From the NCBI RefSeq assembly GCF_007970185.1, contig NZ_CP042431.1, positions 2,976,001 to 3,040,000 of the forward strand: a stretch of 64,000 nt of DNA, given 5' to 3'. Position 1 is the stretch's first letter. Every line of letters starts with the position of its first letter. Of the stretch, positions 29,080-38,583 are shown one piece after another. The DNA comes from Pseudobacter ginsenosidimutans (GTDB lineage Bacteria > Bacteroidota > Bacteroidia > Chitinophagales > Chitinophagaceae). The notes beneath the pieces were generated by a model. It was not told the DNA's origin, ran no database searches, and saw only the letters and a list, made by a program, of their open reading frames with translations. The translations under genes and the position numbers were made by a program.

Positions 29080-30231
29080 CTATTTCAAATGAAGATTTCC
29101 TTCCCTGTCAAACCAGGACTCAATTTTTGCGATGGCTTTCAGATCATCCAGGAATACTGCTACTGGCTTTTTCCTGTCGATAACCCCGGTAAATCTCCGG
29201 TCATTTATTGCGGGATTATCAATTTCCAGATTTATCCCAAACCAGCGTGGCACTACTTTGCTTATTTCCTGCAGGCTGGCATCGTTGAAATAATACAAGC
29301 CATTTCTCCAGCTCAGCACATATTTGGGATCGAAAGCTTCCTGGCTCACCGGTTGGCCGGCAGTATAGATTGCCTGATTGCCCGGTACTATCCTGCTTTC
29401 AGCTCCGGGAACTTTGAGGCTTACGGAACCTTCCACCAGCGCCACTTTTTCTATACTGCCATCATAAGTGTTTACATTAAATGCAGTTCCCAGCACCTGT
29501 ACGCTGCTCTGAGGCAGGTGCACGATAAATGGTTTCGCCGGATCCTTCGCCACTTTGATATAAGCCTCCCCATTTATCCTTATCTCACGGGTATTACCGG
29601 TGAAGGATAGTGGAAATTCAAGCCGCGTTTTCGAGTTCAGCCATACTTCGGTGCCATCTGCCAGCTTGATCTTGTAATCCGCGCCCACAGGTATGTTCAG
29701 GGTGCTCATGCCCTGCTCAGCGGCCCCGGAGAGTGAATAGTTCAGTGATTTATCGGTATTATTCAGTTTCGCTGATCCGGCATCGATAGCGCCCTGCTGT
29801 TTGGAGAGATCGATCACTCTCCCGTCTGCAAGCGTCAGTTCGATGCCTGGTTTTGAAACCCCGGCCACAGTTGTGGCTGATTCTTTTGTGGAGGAGGATC
29901 TCGGCAGGAACATCAATCCGGCGCCAATCACCAGTCCGCTAATAACTGCAGCTGCAAACCATTTTCTTTTATAGAGCGGGACCAGTTTGCCTGGCAGCGG
30001 TTTACGGAGATCTTCTGTAAGATCCTTCCAGGTTGGATTTTGATGACGATTGGAGAAATATTCAGATGTATTTTTTACAGGTATTTCATTCTTCAGTTCT
30101 TCATATGCGGTATTGGCATGCGGATTCCTGCTGAACAATGCTGTCAGCTCAATTTCTTCTTCCGGGCTCAACGAGCCGCTGATCTTTCCCAGTAGCAGAA
30201 ATATTTCTTCCTCAGTTAATTTATCCAGCAT
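29080..30231 (-). CDS. FecR-family anti-sigma factor (module 2)
   Basis: A 383-residue inner-membrane anti-sigma factor. It has a cytoplasmic N-terminal region (residues 1-85), one membrane segment (WFAAAVISGLVIGAGLMFL, about 91-109), a FecR domain (VGADYKIKLADGTEVWLNSKTRLEFP; VLGTAFNVNTYDG) and a DUF4974-like C-terminal domain (FNDASLQEISKVVPRWFGINLEI). It follows the sigma gene by 43 bases on the minus strand, divergent from the module 2 susC. Same role as the module 1 FecR, but a distinct sequence. Confidence 0.93.
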   Translation of the reverse strand: MLDKLTEEEIFLLLGKISGSLSPEEEIELTALFSRNPHANTAYEELKNEIPVKNTSEYFSNRHQNPTWKDLTEDLRKPLPGKLVPLYKRKWFAAAVISGLVIGAGLMFLPRSSSTKESATTVAGVSKPGIELTLADGRVIDLSKQQGAIDAGSAKLNNTDKSLNYSLSGAAEQGMSTLNIPVGADYKIKLADGTEVWLNSKTRLEFPLSFTGNTREIRINGEAYIKVAKDPAKPFIVHLPQSSVQVLGTAFNVNTYDGSIEKVALVEGSVSLKVPGAESRIVPGNQAIYTAGQPVSQEAFDPKYVLSWRNGLYYFNDASLQEISKVVPRWFGINLEIDNPAINDRRFTGVIDRKKPVAVFLDDLKAIAKIESWFDREGNLHLK

Positions 30232-30274
30232 ATTAGAATGACTGTTTTTTCGATTTTAGTCACTAACCCAAAGC

Positions 30275-30820
30275 CTAATTTATTTTTAATTGCTGCCTTA
30301 GCATTTTAAGCGCCCGCGTCATATGATTGCTGATAGTGGCAGTGCTGATTCCCAGCTCCTCTGAAATCTCCTTGTAGCTCTGCTTTTCAACATAATGAAG
30401 TCGGAATACTTTGGCTGGCATCGGTGGCAGGCTGGTGATGGCTGCTTCCAGTTCCCGCCCCAGTTCACGATTCACCAGTTTGTCGCCCTCCTGAAAACTC
30501 CCTGCCTCGATCTCCCCGAACTGCCGCTGCAGCAATTTCCTGCGTTCTTCTTTTTTCTTCAGATCGATACTGCGATTACCGATGGATCGCACCAGATAGC
30601 CCAGCAGGCCGGAATGGATATTCAGGAATATTTTGCTCTCCCAGAAATCGATAAAGAAATCCTGTACCAGGTCCTGCGCCGCCACTTCATCTTTCAGGAT
30701 GGAAAAAGAATAGGCAAAGAGTCGCTCCCTCGTGTTGCGATACAAGGTATCAAAAGCAGCCAGATCAAAGGCTTTCAGTGCTTCTAATAATAGGGAATAA
30801 TCTGTTGACTCTTTTTGCAA
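30275..30820 (-). CDS. ECF RNA polymerase sigma factor (module 2)
   Basis: A 181-residue ECF sigma. Region 2 (LAAFDTLYRNTRERLFAYSFSIL; AQDLVQDFFIDFWESK) and region 4 (LPPMPAKVFRLHYVEKQSYKEISEELGISTATISNHMTRALKML) are evident. The start is TTG at 30820; no ATG precedes region 2 in this frame. It is transcribed divergently from susC with 147 bases between them, and this gap includes the ECF-type promoter at 30888-30913. Orientation differs from modules 1 and 3, where sigma, fecR and susC are collinear. Confidence 0.92.
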   Translation of the reverse strand: MQKESTDYSLLLEALKAFDLAAFDTLYRNTRERLFAYSFSILKDEVAAQDLVQDFFIDFWESKIFLNIHSGLLGYLVRSIGNRSIDLKKKEERRKLLQRQFGEIEAGSFQEGDKLVNRELGRELEAAITSLPPMPAKVFRLHYVEKQSYKEISEELGISTATISNHMTRALKMLRQQLKIN

Positions 30821-30887
30821 GCAGTAGTTTTTGGAAAAAGAATGATGGACGAATGTACATTTTTTAAAAATATTTCAAACCGGCTTA

Positions 30888-30913
30888 GTGACTCTTTTCC
30901 GAAAAACCGTCAT
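30888..30913 (+). promoter_or_regulatory. Putative ECF-sigma promoter of module 2 susC
   Basis: GTGAC (30888-30892), 16 bases, GTCAT (30909-30913), 55 bases before the ATG at 30968. It matches the element before the module 1 susC. It also lies within the divergent promoter region of the sigma gene. Confidence 0.55.
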
Positions 30914-30942
30914 TATGATAAGCGCTGAACTTTTCAACAGAT

Positions 30943-30967
30943 CTAACAACCAAATCAACTGCGATTT
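30943..30967 (+). promoter_or_regulatory. Conserved leader before module 2 susC
   Basis: CTAACAACCAAATCA followed by ACTGCGATTT immediately before ATGCA. It is nearly identical to the leader at 14172-14197 of module 1. It is not present before the susC genes at 9676 or 62234. Confidence 0.6.
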
Positions 30968-33900
30968 ATGCACGAAATGCTTCGGGTCCATCTACTGCTT
31001 GTATCGATCTTCATTTTTTCATCTTCCATACTCTTTGCCGGTTCTGTGTATGAACAGGGAAAGGAACAGACCAGGATCACCCTGAGTTTCAAAAACGTTC
31101 CGATCCGGCAGGTCTTTTCTTCTATCGAAGAGAAAGCAGATGTTATCATCATGTATGAGAATACTGATGAGATGAAAAGTACTAAGATCAGTATCAATGC
31201 CTCCAATATGAAAGTATCTGACATACTGAACCAGATATTGAAAGACAAATCGCTGGAGTGGACCATCAGGGATAATGTGATCCGGCTCGTACAAAAGAAA
31301 AAAGAAACAGGCGTTAATGGCGATGCAGCCGCAGGAAACGATAGCCATGAAAAAACAAATCTCTTCCAGTTCATCGTTTGCAAGGTGGTTGATTCAACAG
31401 GCGCACCTATAGCCAGCGCGAGTTTTTCTATTCGCGGAACAGATAAGAAAGGTGCAGCAGACAATACCGGACGATTCGTATTGCCGGAAATAAAACTTTC
31501 CGATATTCTTATCCTTTCCGCTGTTGGCTATGTTCAACTGTCTGTTCCCGTTACAGATATGTTGAGCATGCCGGCCGGAACTCCGCTTTCACTAAAGAAT
31601 GGAAAAGTGAAAAGAGGATCTGGCACTGAATTCACTTTTATCTTATCGCTTGAAGAAAAGGCGATGGAGGAAGTGGTGGTAAGCACCGGTATGTTCGATA
31701 GAAAGAAGGAAACATTTACCGGCGTTACGCGCACTTACACGGGCAAAGAAGTGCGCCTTGCAAGCAGGCAAAATATACTGGAAGCCCTCAATCTGCTGGA
31801 TCCTTCATTCAGGATCATACGCGATAATAACCTGGGCTCAGATCCCAATCAGCTTGCAAAAATAGAAATGAGAGGCAGCAGGAGCATGCCTCCGCCCACA
31901 CCTCAGAAATATAGCCAGCAACTGAAGCTGCAATATGAGAAAGATCCCAATCAGCCCTTGTTTGTGCTGGATGGTTTTGAAACGGATCTCCTCACTGTAA
32001 TGAACCTGGATGTGAACAGGATCGCCAGTATTACACTGTTGAAAGATGCCGCCTCTACTGCATTGTATGGTTCAAGGTCTGCCAACGGAGTAGTGGTGAT
32101 CCAAACTATCAGGCCGGCTCCCGGTGATCTGCGTATCACGTATTCAGCCACCGGCACTCTTGTGATGCCGGACCTTTCAGGTTACAATATGATGGATGCA
32201 AGAGAGCTGTTGAAGTTCCAGGAACTGGCATCCGTTGGGGCCAATGCACCCGGGCCTTTTACCGTGGATGGTTACAATATCGTATTGCCGAAGGTAAAGC
32301 ATGCTTTCAGGGAAAACGCAATCTTACAGGGAGTGGATGAGAACTGGTTGAAAGTGCCGCTCCAGAACGCAGGCTCAGTGAACCATAATCTTTCTGTCAG
32401 TGGCGGTGACTCTTATTTCACTTATGTAGGAGGTCTCAACAGGAACTCAAATATCGGGGTAATGAAGGGATCAGAGAATTCCAATACCTCCGGTTATTTC
32501 AATCTCAGTTACCGGAAAGGAAATATCAATGTATCCAATAATCTTACCATCAACGGACAAAAACAATACGGAAGCCCTTACGGTTCATTTACGGAATATG
32601 TAAAGATCCCGCCTTATTACATGATCAATAACTCAGACCGTTACCTTGAGCAACATAATACTGAATATTACACTTCCGGCGGATTCCCTTTTACTGCCGG
32701 TTTCCGCTTCTCAAACCCGCTTTACAATGCAGGTCTTCCATTTAAGAATACGGTGAAGGGAAATACGATCACCAATAACCTGATGGCTAACTGGGATGTA
32801 TTCCCGTTCCTGAGATTGTCAGGTAGCTTCCAGTACCTCAAATCGGAAAGTCAGTCTGATTTTTTTGTTTCTCCGCTCAATACAAGATTCGATGAGGTGG
32901 AATCGAGCCTGAAAGGCTCTTATGATTACAGCAATCTTCATTCGGAGTCTTATTCCGGCAATTTCACGATGACTTTCAATAAAGTTGTGGCAGGTAAACA
33001 TATTTTCAATACCAACCTGCGAAGCGAATTTCAGCAGAGTACCACTGAAACCAGCAATATTTCAGCAGTGGGTTTCGCCACCACGGCGGAACCGCTGATC
33101 TATCTCGCCAATTCATTCACGCCGGACAGCAGGCCTGGTGGCACTACCACCAAACAGACTTCGATGAATTTCATTGCAAGTTTGAATTACTCCTATGATC
33201 TGAAATATAGCATGGACCTTTCCTATGCACTTTCTGGCACCAGCATTTTTGGTCTTGATAATCCTTACAAACCTTTTTATGCAATGGGTTTGAAATGGAA
33301 TCTTCACCGGGAGAATTTTATGCGAAATATCAAATGGGTAAATGAACTGGCCCTGGCTACCAATTTTGGTGTTACAGGAAATCAGAATGCCGGCAATTTT
33401 GGATCGAGGGCTACCTACCTGCTGAACAATACGCCAACCTTCTTTGGAGAATCTGTGAAGCTGGTGAGTGTGGGCAATCCTGATCTGGACTGGACAAAAA
33501 CATATAATCTAAGCTATAACCTGATCGGTAAATTCTTCAATAAGCTGTCGTTGACAGTTTCTGGTTTCAGGAATATCACCAATCCACTTATCATCACTAT
33601 GCCATTACCGCCCTCCGTTGGAATTCCTGATGGTATTCCCAGGAATATTGGAAGGATGACGGAAACCGGGCTGGAACTGGATCTGGATGCTAGACTGGTT
33701 AATACCCGTGACTGGACCCTGAACCTCAGTCTTAAATCCCCGGTATTGTATAAGCGCGAATACAGCGGTCTCGGAAACTCACTGGAGAAATTCAATGATT
33801 CTGCAAGGAACGGCGGATATGCTCAGCGCTATTATGATGGAGCAAGCCCTGATGATGTATGGGCCGTACGCTCCGTAGGTATCGGACAGGCAAGAGGCAT

Positions 33901-34465
33901 GGAAGTATTCCTGGACAAAAATGGACAGTACACTTTTCTATTCGATAAGAACAATGAAGTGGTGATCGGAAGCAGCCGCCCGGTTACCCAGGGAGATATT
34001 GCTGTGAGAGCGCGCTACAAAAGATTTACACTGGCCGTTTTCTGCCGCTACATTGTACAGGAAATGAAATTCAATGATGCACTTTACAATAAAGTGGAAA
34101 ATATCAGCAAGGCTCAGATGGAGTATAACCAGGACAAGCGGGCGCTGTACGTTCGCTGGAAACAAGCGGGAGATGATGCCAGCTTTCTCGGTATTACCAA
34201 TACTACATTGGGCATGTCATCCCGTTTTCTGCAAAAAGAGAATTCCTTCGCTGTCAATAATATCACTTTCAACTACGATCTGCTGGATCAGTATTCACAG
34301 GGACTGAAAGCTTATATCAGGAAAAAACTTGGCCTGGAAACATTTGGTTTCTCTTTAACCACCACCAATATTTTCCAGTTCAAGCTATCCAATATACAAA
34401 GGGAAAGAGGACTTGATTATCCTTTCCAGCGTAGCATCACCCTGAATGTAAACATGACTTTCTAA
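30968..34465 (+). CDS. SusC-family TonB-dependent receptor with STN signalling domain (module 2)
   Basis: A 1165-residue receptor. It has a signal peptide (LLLVSIFIFSSSILFAGS), an STN domain (residues about 35-115: LSFKNVPIRQVFSSIEEKAD; MKVSDILNQILKDKSLEWTI), a carboxypeptidase-regulatory-like domain (VVDSTGAPIASASFSIRG), EVVVSTG, a plug (LFVLDGFETDLLTVMNLD; IASITLLKDAASTALYGSRSANG) and a barrel ending NVNMTF. The plug contains a proline-rich insertion (SMPPPTPQKYSQQ). The STN domain fits signalling to the divergent FecR/sigma pair. SusD follows after 9 bases. Confidence 0.95.
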   Translation: MHEMLRVHLLLVSIFIFSSSILFAGSVYEQGKEQTRITLSFKNVPIRQVFSSIEEKADVIIMYENTDEMKSTKISINASNMKVSDILNQILKDKSLEWTIRDNVIRLVQKKKETGVNGDAAAGNDSHEKTNLFQFIVCKVVDSTGAPIASASFSIRGTDKKGAADNTGRFVLPEIKLSDILILSAVGYVQLSVPVTDMLSMPAGTPLSLKNGKVKRGSGTEFTFILSLEEKAMEEVVVSTGMFDRKKETFTGVTRTYTGKEVRLASRQNILEALNLLDPSFRIIRDNNLGSDPNQLAKIEMRGSRSMPPPTPQKYSQQLKLQYEKDPNQPLFVLDGFETDLLTVMNLDVNRIASITLLKDAASTALYGSRSANGVVVIQTIRPAPGDLRITYSATGTLVMPDLSGYNMMDARELLKFQELASVGANAPGPFTVDGYNIVLPKVKHAFRENAILQGVDENWLKVPLQNAGSVNHNLSVSGGDSYFTYVGGLNRNSNIGVMKGSENSNTSGYFNLSYRKGNINVSNNLTINGQKQYGSPYGSFTEYVKIPPYYMINNSDRYLEQHNTEYYTSGGFPFTAGFRFSNPLYNAGLPFKNTVKGNTITNNLMANWDVFPFLRLSGSFQYLKSESQSDFFVSPLNTRFDEVESSLKGSYDYSNLHSESYSGNFTMTFNKVVAGKHIFNTNLRSEFQQSTTETSNISAVGFATTAEPLIYLANSFTPDSRPGGTTTKQTSMNFIASLNYSYDLKYSMDLSYALSGTSIFGLDNPYKPFYAMGLKWNLHRENFMRNIKWVNELALATNFGVTGNQNAGNFGSRATYLLNNTPTFFGESVKLVSVGNPDLDWTKTYNLSYNLIGKFFNKLSLTVSGFRNITNPLIITMPLPPSVGIPDGIPRNIGRMTETGLELDLDARLVNTRDWTLNLSLKSPVLYKREYSGLGNSLEKFNDSARNGGYAQRYYDGASPDDVWAVRSVGIGQARGMEVFLDKNGQYTFLFDKNNEVVIGSSRPVTQGDIAVRARYKRFTLAVFCRYIVQEMKFNDALYNKVENISKAQMEYNQDKRALYVRWKQAGDDASFLGITNTTLGMSSRFLQKENSFAVNNITFNYDLLDQYSQGLKAYIRKKLGLETFGFSLTTTNIFQFKLSNIQRERGLDYPFQRSITLNVNMTF

Positions 34466-34474
34466 AACTGCGTT

Positions 34475-35938
34475 ATGAAAATTAAAGCAATTGGTAAACC
34501 AACCGTTTTTATATTCCTGATACTGGGGCTGTTGTTGCTGCAATCCTCATCCTGCAAAAAATTCCTGCAGGTACAGCCGAGGGATTATATGTTTGAAGAA
34601 GAGGCCTTCTCTACTCCCAAAGGAGTGGAATCTGTGCTGAATGGAATATATCAGTCCCTGGCCGACTCCCTTTCATATGGCAATGCCCTTTCTCTGAATG
34701 CAACGGAGAACATGGCGCAATATTATTATTCTTTCCGGGGTCCATACAGCAATGTATTCAGAGACTTCATTTATGTAGTGCCTGAGGCCAGAACGGCGCT
34801 GAATAATATCTGGAGCCAGTCTTACCGGACCATCCTCGGCGTCAACAATTTTTGCGAAAGGCTGGAAGCACCTTCATTCAATGTACTGCCTGCTGCGCAA
34901 AGGAATATTATGCTGGGAGAAGCCTATGCAATCAGGGCTTATCTGCATTTTGACCTTCTTCGTATGTTCGGCCCTGTTTATGCAAAGGATGCGGCTAAGC
35001 AAGCTATCCCATATGTAAGGATCGTTGCCAGGGAAGCGCAACCGGTATTACCCGCCAACGAAGTGGTCACAGCCATAATGAAAGACCTGGAAGCTTCATT
35101 GGCATTACTTGAAAATGATCCTGTGCGCACGAAAGGACCAGATTGGTCAACTGCTTCGGCAGAAGGTCAGGCTGTTGATTATTTATCCAACCGCCAGAGG
35201 AGGATGAACTATTTTGCCGTGAAAGCCTTTGCTGCAAGGGTATTGCTGTACGCCGGTAAAAAATCGGAAGCATGGAATTCTGTACAGTCGATGCTCACTG
35301 CTCAGGAAGCTTTCTTCCCATGGCCAACGGAACCGGATTATAACAAGGACCCACTGCTTAGCAAAGAAACATTTTTCGGAATCGAGAACAGGAAAATGTA
35401 CGATTATGACCGCCGGATGTTCAGTGCCTTATTGAATGATGAGGTTATTGCTACACCCGCACCTGCCCGACTGGATGAGATATACAATGCCGCTTCAAAA
35501 GATCTTCGCCTGAAGTATTGGTTCAAGGTGGGGCTTGAAGGAGACAAGACCTACAAGGTGATGACCAAGTTCAGCAATACCACTGTTGCGAGTTCCTGGC
35601 TCAGGTATTTCCAGCCACTGATCAGGAAGTCCGAACTCTACCTCATTGCTGCGGAAACTGCTCCTGTATTGGAACAGGGATATTATTACCTGAACACATT
35701 AAGGGTTAACAAGGGACTTCCTCCGGTGCAATACCAGCCCGGAAGCACCACTGCGGAACTGATGTCGAATATCCGGGCTGAATACCAGCGCGAGTTCATC
35801 GGCGAGGGACAATTATTCTTTATGTTCAAAAGACTGAATCTCGCAGAGATCCCTTCCTATACAGGCGCAGCCACTATTCCCATGGATGACTGGAAATATG
35901 TTCCTCCTGTTCCGGATGATGAATCCTGGTATCGTTGA
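34475..35938 (+). CDS. RagB/SusD-family lipoprotein (module 2)
   Basis: A 487-residue partner of the preceding receptor. It has a lipoprotein signal (LLLLQSSSC, Cys about 27), the typical start KKFLQVQPRDYMFEEEAFSTPKGVESVLNGIY split across two helices, AYAIRAYLHFDLLRMFGPVY, and a C-terminal region with IRAEYQREFIGEGQLFFMFKRL in the usual position of the SusD C-terminal signature. Same operon as susC. Confidence 0.94.
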   Translation: MKIKAIGKPTVFIFLILGLLLLQSSSCKKFLQVQPRDYMFEEEAFSTPKGVESVLNGIYQSLADSLSYGNALSLNATENMAQYYYSFRGPYSNVFRDFIYVVPEARTALNNIWSQSYRTILGVNNFCERLEAPSFNVLPAAQRNIMLGEAYAIRAYLHFDLLRMFGPVYAKDAAKQAIPYVRIVAREAQPVLPANEVVTAIMKDLEASLALLENDPVRTKGPDWSTASAEGQAVDYLSNRQRRMNYFAVKAFAARVLLYAGKKSEAWNSVQSMLTAQEAFFPWPTEPDYNKDPLLSKETFFGIENRKMYDYDRRMFSALLNDEVIATPAPARLDEIYNAASKDLRLKYWFKVGLEGDKTYKVMTKFSNTTVASSWLRYFQPLIRKSELYLIAAETAPVLEQGYYYLNTLRVNKGLPPVQYQPGSTTAELMSNIRAEYQREFIGEGQLFFMFKRLNLAEIPSYTGAATIPMDDWKYVPPVPDDESWYR

Positions 35939-35984
35939 TCCTTCCAAAACCATCACTCAATACTATACGCTAAAAGAATCATAT

Positions 35985-36896
35985 ATGGCCGGGAAAAAAA
36001 GTTTTTGTTTACAGGTAGTCCTCTGCATTGCAGCCGTCTTTTCACTCGCTGCATGTAAAAAAGTGGAACCCGAGAAATTTTCCGCTAACGATTTTCTCTA
36101 TTTTATCAATAAGAATTACAGTGAGGTAATACTTACTGTTAACATGAATGCGATCTATGCAAAACAACAGGAGTATAATTTCCTGATCACCTGGAACCAG
36201 ACGGATTCATTCCGTACCAATATCGATCCCACATACCAGCTTTATGTCCAGGCGGATGGCAGATTAGCGGACAGAAAGCGAGCAGTTTCTCTGGAGATCG
36301 AAGGAAATGGAAAGGAGTTCGCGGTTTTCCCTGATCCTGATTCCATCTATATTCCAGCCAATTCCATTGGGTATAAACTGGACATGAAACTGGCCAGACC
36401 ACCACTGTCTGATACCGGCGTAAAAACGCTGACCATAACGCTAAAGAACAACGAAGATTTCAAACCTGAAGAGCATGCATGGCACAAAGTCACCTATGTA
36501 TTCGGGAATATGGTAAAGCCCACCAGATTCTACAGCTCCATTGTTGATAAGTACGGAGAGTTTTCGCCAGCCAAAATGTATGCTGTCAGAGAGGCGGTAG
36601 CAAGAAAGGACAAATCATTCTGGGAAACAGATCCTGACGTGATCCTCCTGAACACCAGCCTGCAGAATTTAGGCGCAAAGAAGTTTCGTTTCGATCCGTT
36701 TACTATGGATGAATTGTATAACATCATGGACGTAACATCCTACCTGCAGATACCCGAACAGAAAGGGCCGGTGCAGAACGCCTACTGGGCGCTGACACAA
36801 AAAATGATATCGCTCACAAAGGAACTTATCGAAGAAAGAAGAGCAGCCAACAACCCTATACTGGATGCCTCAGGAAAAGAAATATCATTCCCCTGA
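35985..36896 (+). CDS. DUF4843-type lipoprotein
   Basis: A 303-residue lipoprotein (FSLAAC, Cys about 24) starting at ATG 35985. An upstream in-frame extension overlapping susD is unlikely because the signal peptide begins at 35985. In Bacteroidota operons DUF4843 proteins commonly follow SusD and precede a PKD-like lipoprotein, and that order is seen here. The N-terminal half is beta-rich (PIPANSIGYKLDM-like strands; VKTLTITLKNNEDF) and the C-terminal half helical. Probable accessory surface lipoprotein of the SusCD complex. Not catalytic as far as can be seen. Confidence 0.8.
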   Translation: MAGKKSFCLQVVLCIAAVFSLAACKKVEPEKFSANDFLYFINKNYSEVILTVNMNAIYAKQQEYNFLITWNQTDSFRTNIDPTYQLYVQADGRLADRKRAVSLEIEGNGKEFAVFPDPDSIYIPANSIGYKLDMKLARPPLSDTGVKTLTITLKNNEDFKPEEHAWHKVTYVFGNMVKPTRFYSSIVDKYGEFSPAKMYAVREAVARKDKSFWETDPDVILLNTSLQNLGAKKFRFDPFTMDELYNIMDVTSYLQIPEQKGPVQNAYWALTQKMISLTKELIEERRAANNPILDASGKEISFP

Positions 36897-36933
36897 TGAA
36901 ACTCTCCCACTATAATTCAAAAATATCAGCATA

Positions 36934-38475
36934 ATGAGGTCATTATTCTTTTATACTAATCTTCTGTTCTGCTTTGCTGCTGTTCTGATCAGTGGTTGCA
37001 AAAAAGATTTGGTGAACGGCAATAAAAAACTACCGGATCATTTTACCATTGAGCTGCCAGGGGAAGACCTGACACTGATCAGGGGCCTGGAAGGCGCAGA
37101 CTCTATCAAGGCAAGGATCAGGATACCGGGGCAATCATCTTCACAATTTGATACAGCCGCTTATACCTTCATTTGGACCAGTCTCTCCAATGGAGACACG
37201 CTTAGTCTGAAGCCATACCTTATACCCGGTGATTTTGACGGATTACCTGCTGTTCTGAATTCCGTTTTACTCACCGTAAAAGAAAAGAAAACAGGAATAG
37301 TGGAAATAGCCACCAGTTCGGTTTCCATTACTACGCCAACACGCGAGGGATGGATAATACTGGGAGAAAAAGCCGGTGCTTCACAACTCGGCATGCTTAC
37401 CTACACTACACAGGGGTACAAGAAATTCGTGGACCTGGCAACTGAACTGGGAAAGAATATACCGCTCAGCGGAAAACCAGTCTGCATCAATGCGATAGGC
37501 AGCGATATCTATTTCGGATTGAGTGTACTGCAATGGGTGGGCATCACCACGGACCAGGAGATCAAGGTACTGCAGAGCATGGACTTTGTAGTGGACGAGA
37601 ATATTTCCAATTTTCTTACCAGTACTTTTCAACCCGGTCCGGCAAATCCTGTCAGGATCGAAAAGACCGGCTATACAAGTTTTACAGCCAATAAAGGTGA
37701 CGATCTGTTTTTTACAAGCCTGTTCTACCTGAAATATATGGGCCTCATGATGGTTCAGCAATTGAATGAATGGAATGGTCAGCCTTTCCATGTTTCCAAA
37801 ATGCATACCTATGTGGGACCAGGCCGCGGGCCTTTTGATTATAGCCGCCTGGTATATGATCTGGACGAATACAAATTCAGATGGGTACCTGATGACGGAC
37901 ATGATCTTAGTCTTCAAACCCCTTTTTCGATGGATGGTTTTCAACCATATGCCATACAGAACAAAATGAGTGAGCCTGGTGAAGAAAGCCTGATCCTTTC
38001 ATTGCTGCATAATCCGGTAACCCAGCAGAGTTACATGCTGCAATTCCTGACAAATGGAATAGTGAAAGAAACCAAACAGATCGCTTATGCCGATGCCGCG
38101 GATATCATCGCTTCCAGATTCATCGAGATCGATCACAATACAGGATACATCATCTATGTAAAAGGAAACAAAGTGATGGCCTATGATTATACCATTGGCC
38201 AGACCTTCATGCTGCTGGATATGGGCAATGAATCCATCAGCCTGATGAAATTTGAAAAATACAATCAGGGATTCAGCAAAATGCCCGGCCGTGTTGAATT
38301 GTATGATGAGTTGTTCAAAAGACTGTTGGTTTGTACCTATGATGCAACGAGCCCCGATAATAGCGGAACATTCAGATTATACCAGATACCATTAGGACAT
38401 CAGGCGCCAGTGCTTGAATCTGAAGAAGCAGGGTTCCCCAAAATAGTGGACGCTTCGTTTGTGCCTATCCATTAG
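36934..38475 (+). CDS. PKD-like family lipoprotein
   Basis: A 513-residue lipoprotein (FAAVLISGC, Cys about 22). The N-terminal 120 residues form an Ig/PKD-like beta region (FTIELPGEDLTLIRG; YTFIWTSLSNGDTL); the C-terminal part is a repeated beta structure suggestive of a propeller (ILGEKAGASQLGML; YIIYVKGNKVMAYDY). It matches the PKD-like family found downstream of SusC-SusD-DUF4843 in many Bacteroidota. Probably a surface-exposed ligand-handling component. Last of the outer-membrane genes of module 2. Confidence 0.8.
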   Translation: MRSLFFYTNLLFCFAAVLISGCKKDLVNGNKKLPDHFTIELPGEDLTLIRGLEGADSIKARIRIPGQSSSQFDTAAYTFIWTSLSNGDTLSLKPYLIPGDFDGLPAVLNSVLLTVKEKKTGIVEIATSSVSITTPTREGWIILGEKAGASQLGMLTYTTQGYKKFVDLATELGKNIPLSGKPVCINAIGSDIYFGLSVLQWVGITTDQEIKVLQSMDFVVDENISNFLTSTFQPGPANPVRIEKTGYTSFTANKGDDLFFTSLFYLKYMGLMMVQQLNEWNGQPFHVSKMHTYVGPGRGPFDYSRLVYDLDEYKFRWVPDDGHDLSLQTPFSMDGFQPYAIQNKMSEPGEESLILSLLHNPVTQQSYMLQFLTNGIVKETKQIAYADAADIIASRFIEIDHNTGYIIYVKGNKVMAYDYTIGQTFMLLDMGNESISLMKFEKYNQGFSKMPGRVELYDELFKRLLVCTYDATSPDNSGTFRLYQIPLGHQAPVLESEEAGFPKIVDASFVPIH

Positions 38476-38511
38476 GCAAAGTATCACTGAGCAGTAAGTG
38501 CAATTGACAGA

Positions 38512-38545
38512 GGAGGCAGAATTGCCTTCCGGGGATCTTTTTGCC
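38512..38545 (+). terminator. Hairpin between lipoprotein and ABC genes, module 2
   Basis: GGAGGCA (38512-38518) pairs with TGCCTTC (38523-38529) around a 4-base loop, with one G-U pair, followed by ATCTTTTTG. It occupies the same position as the hairpin at 20287-20317 in module 1, between the outer-membrane part and the transporter part of the operon. Weak terminator or attenuator. Confidence 0.45.
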
Positions 38546-38583
38546 CAATAGTAATTCAATCATTTTTTAATACTGAAACCCAT

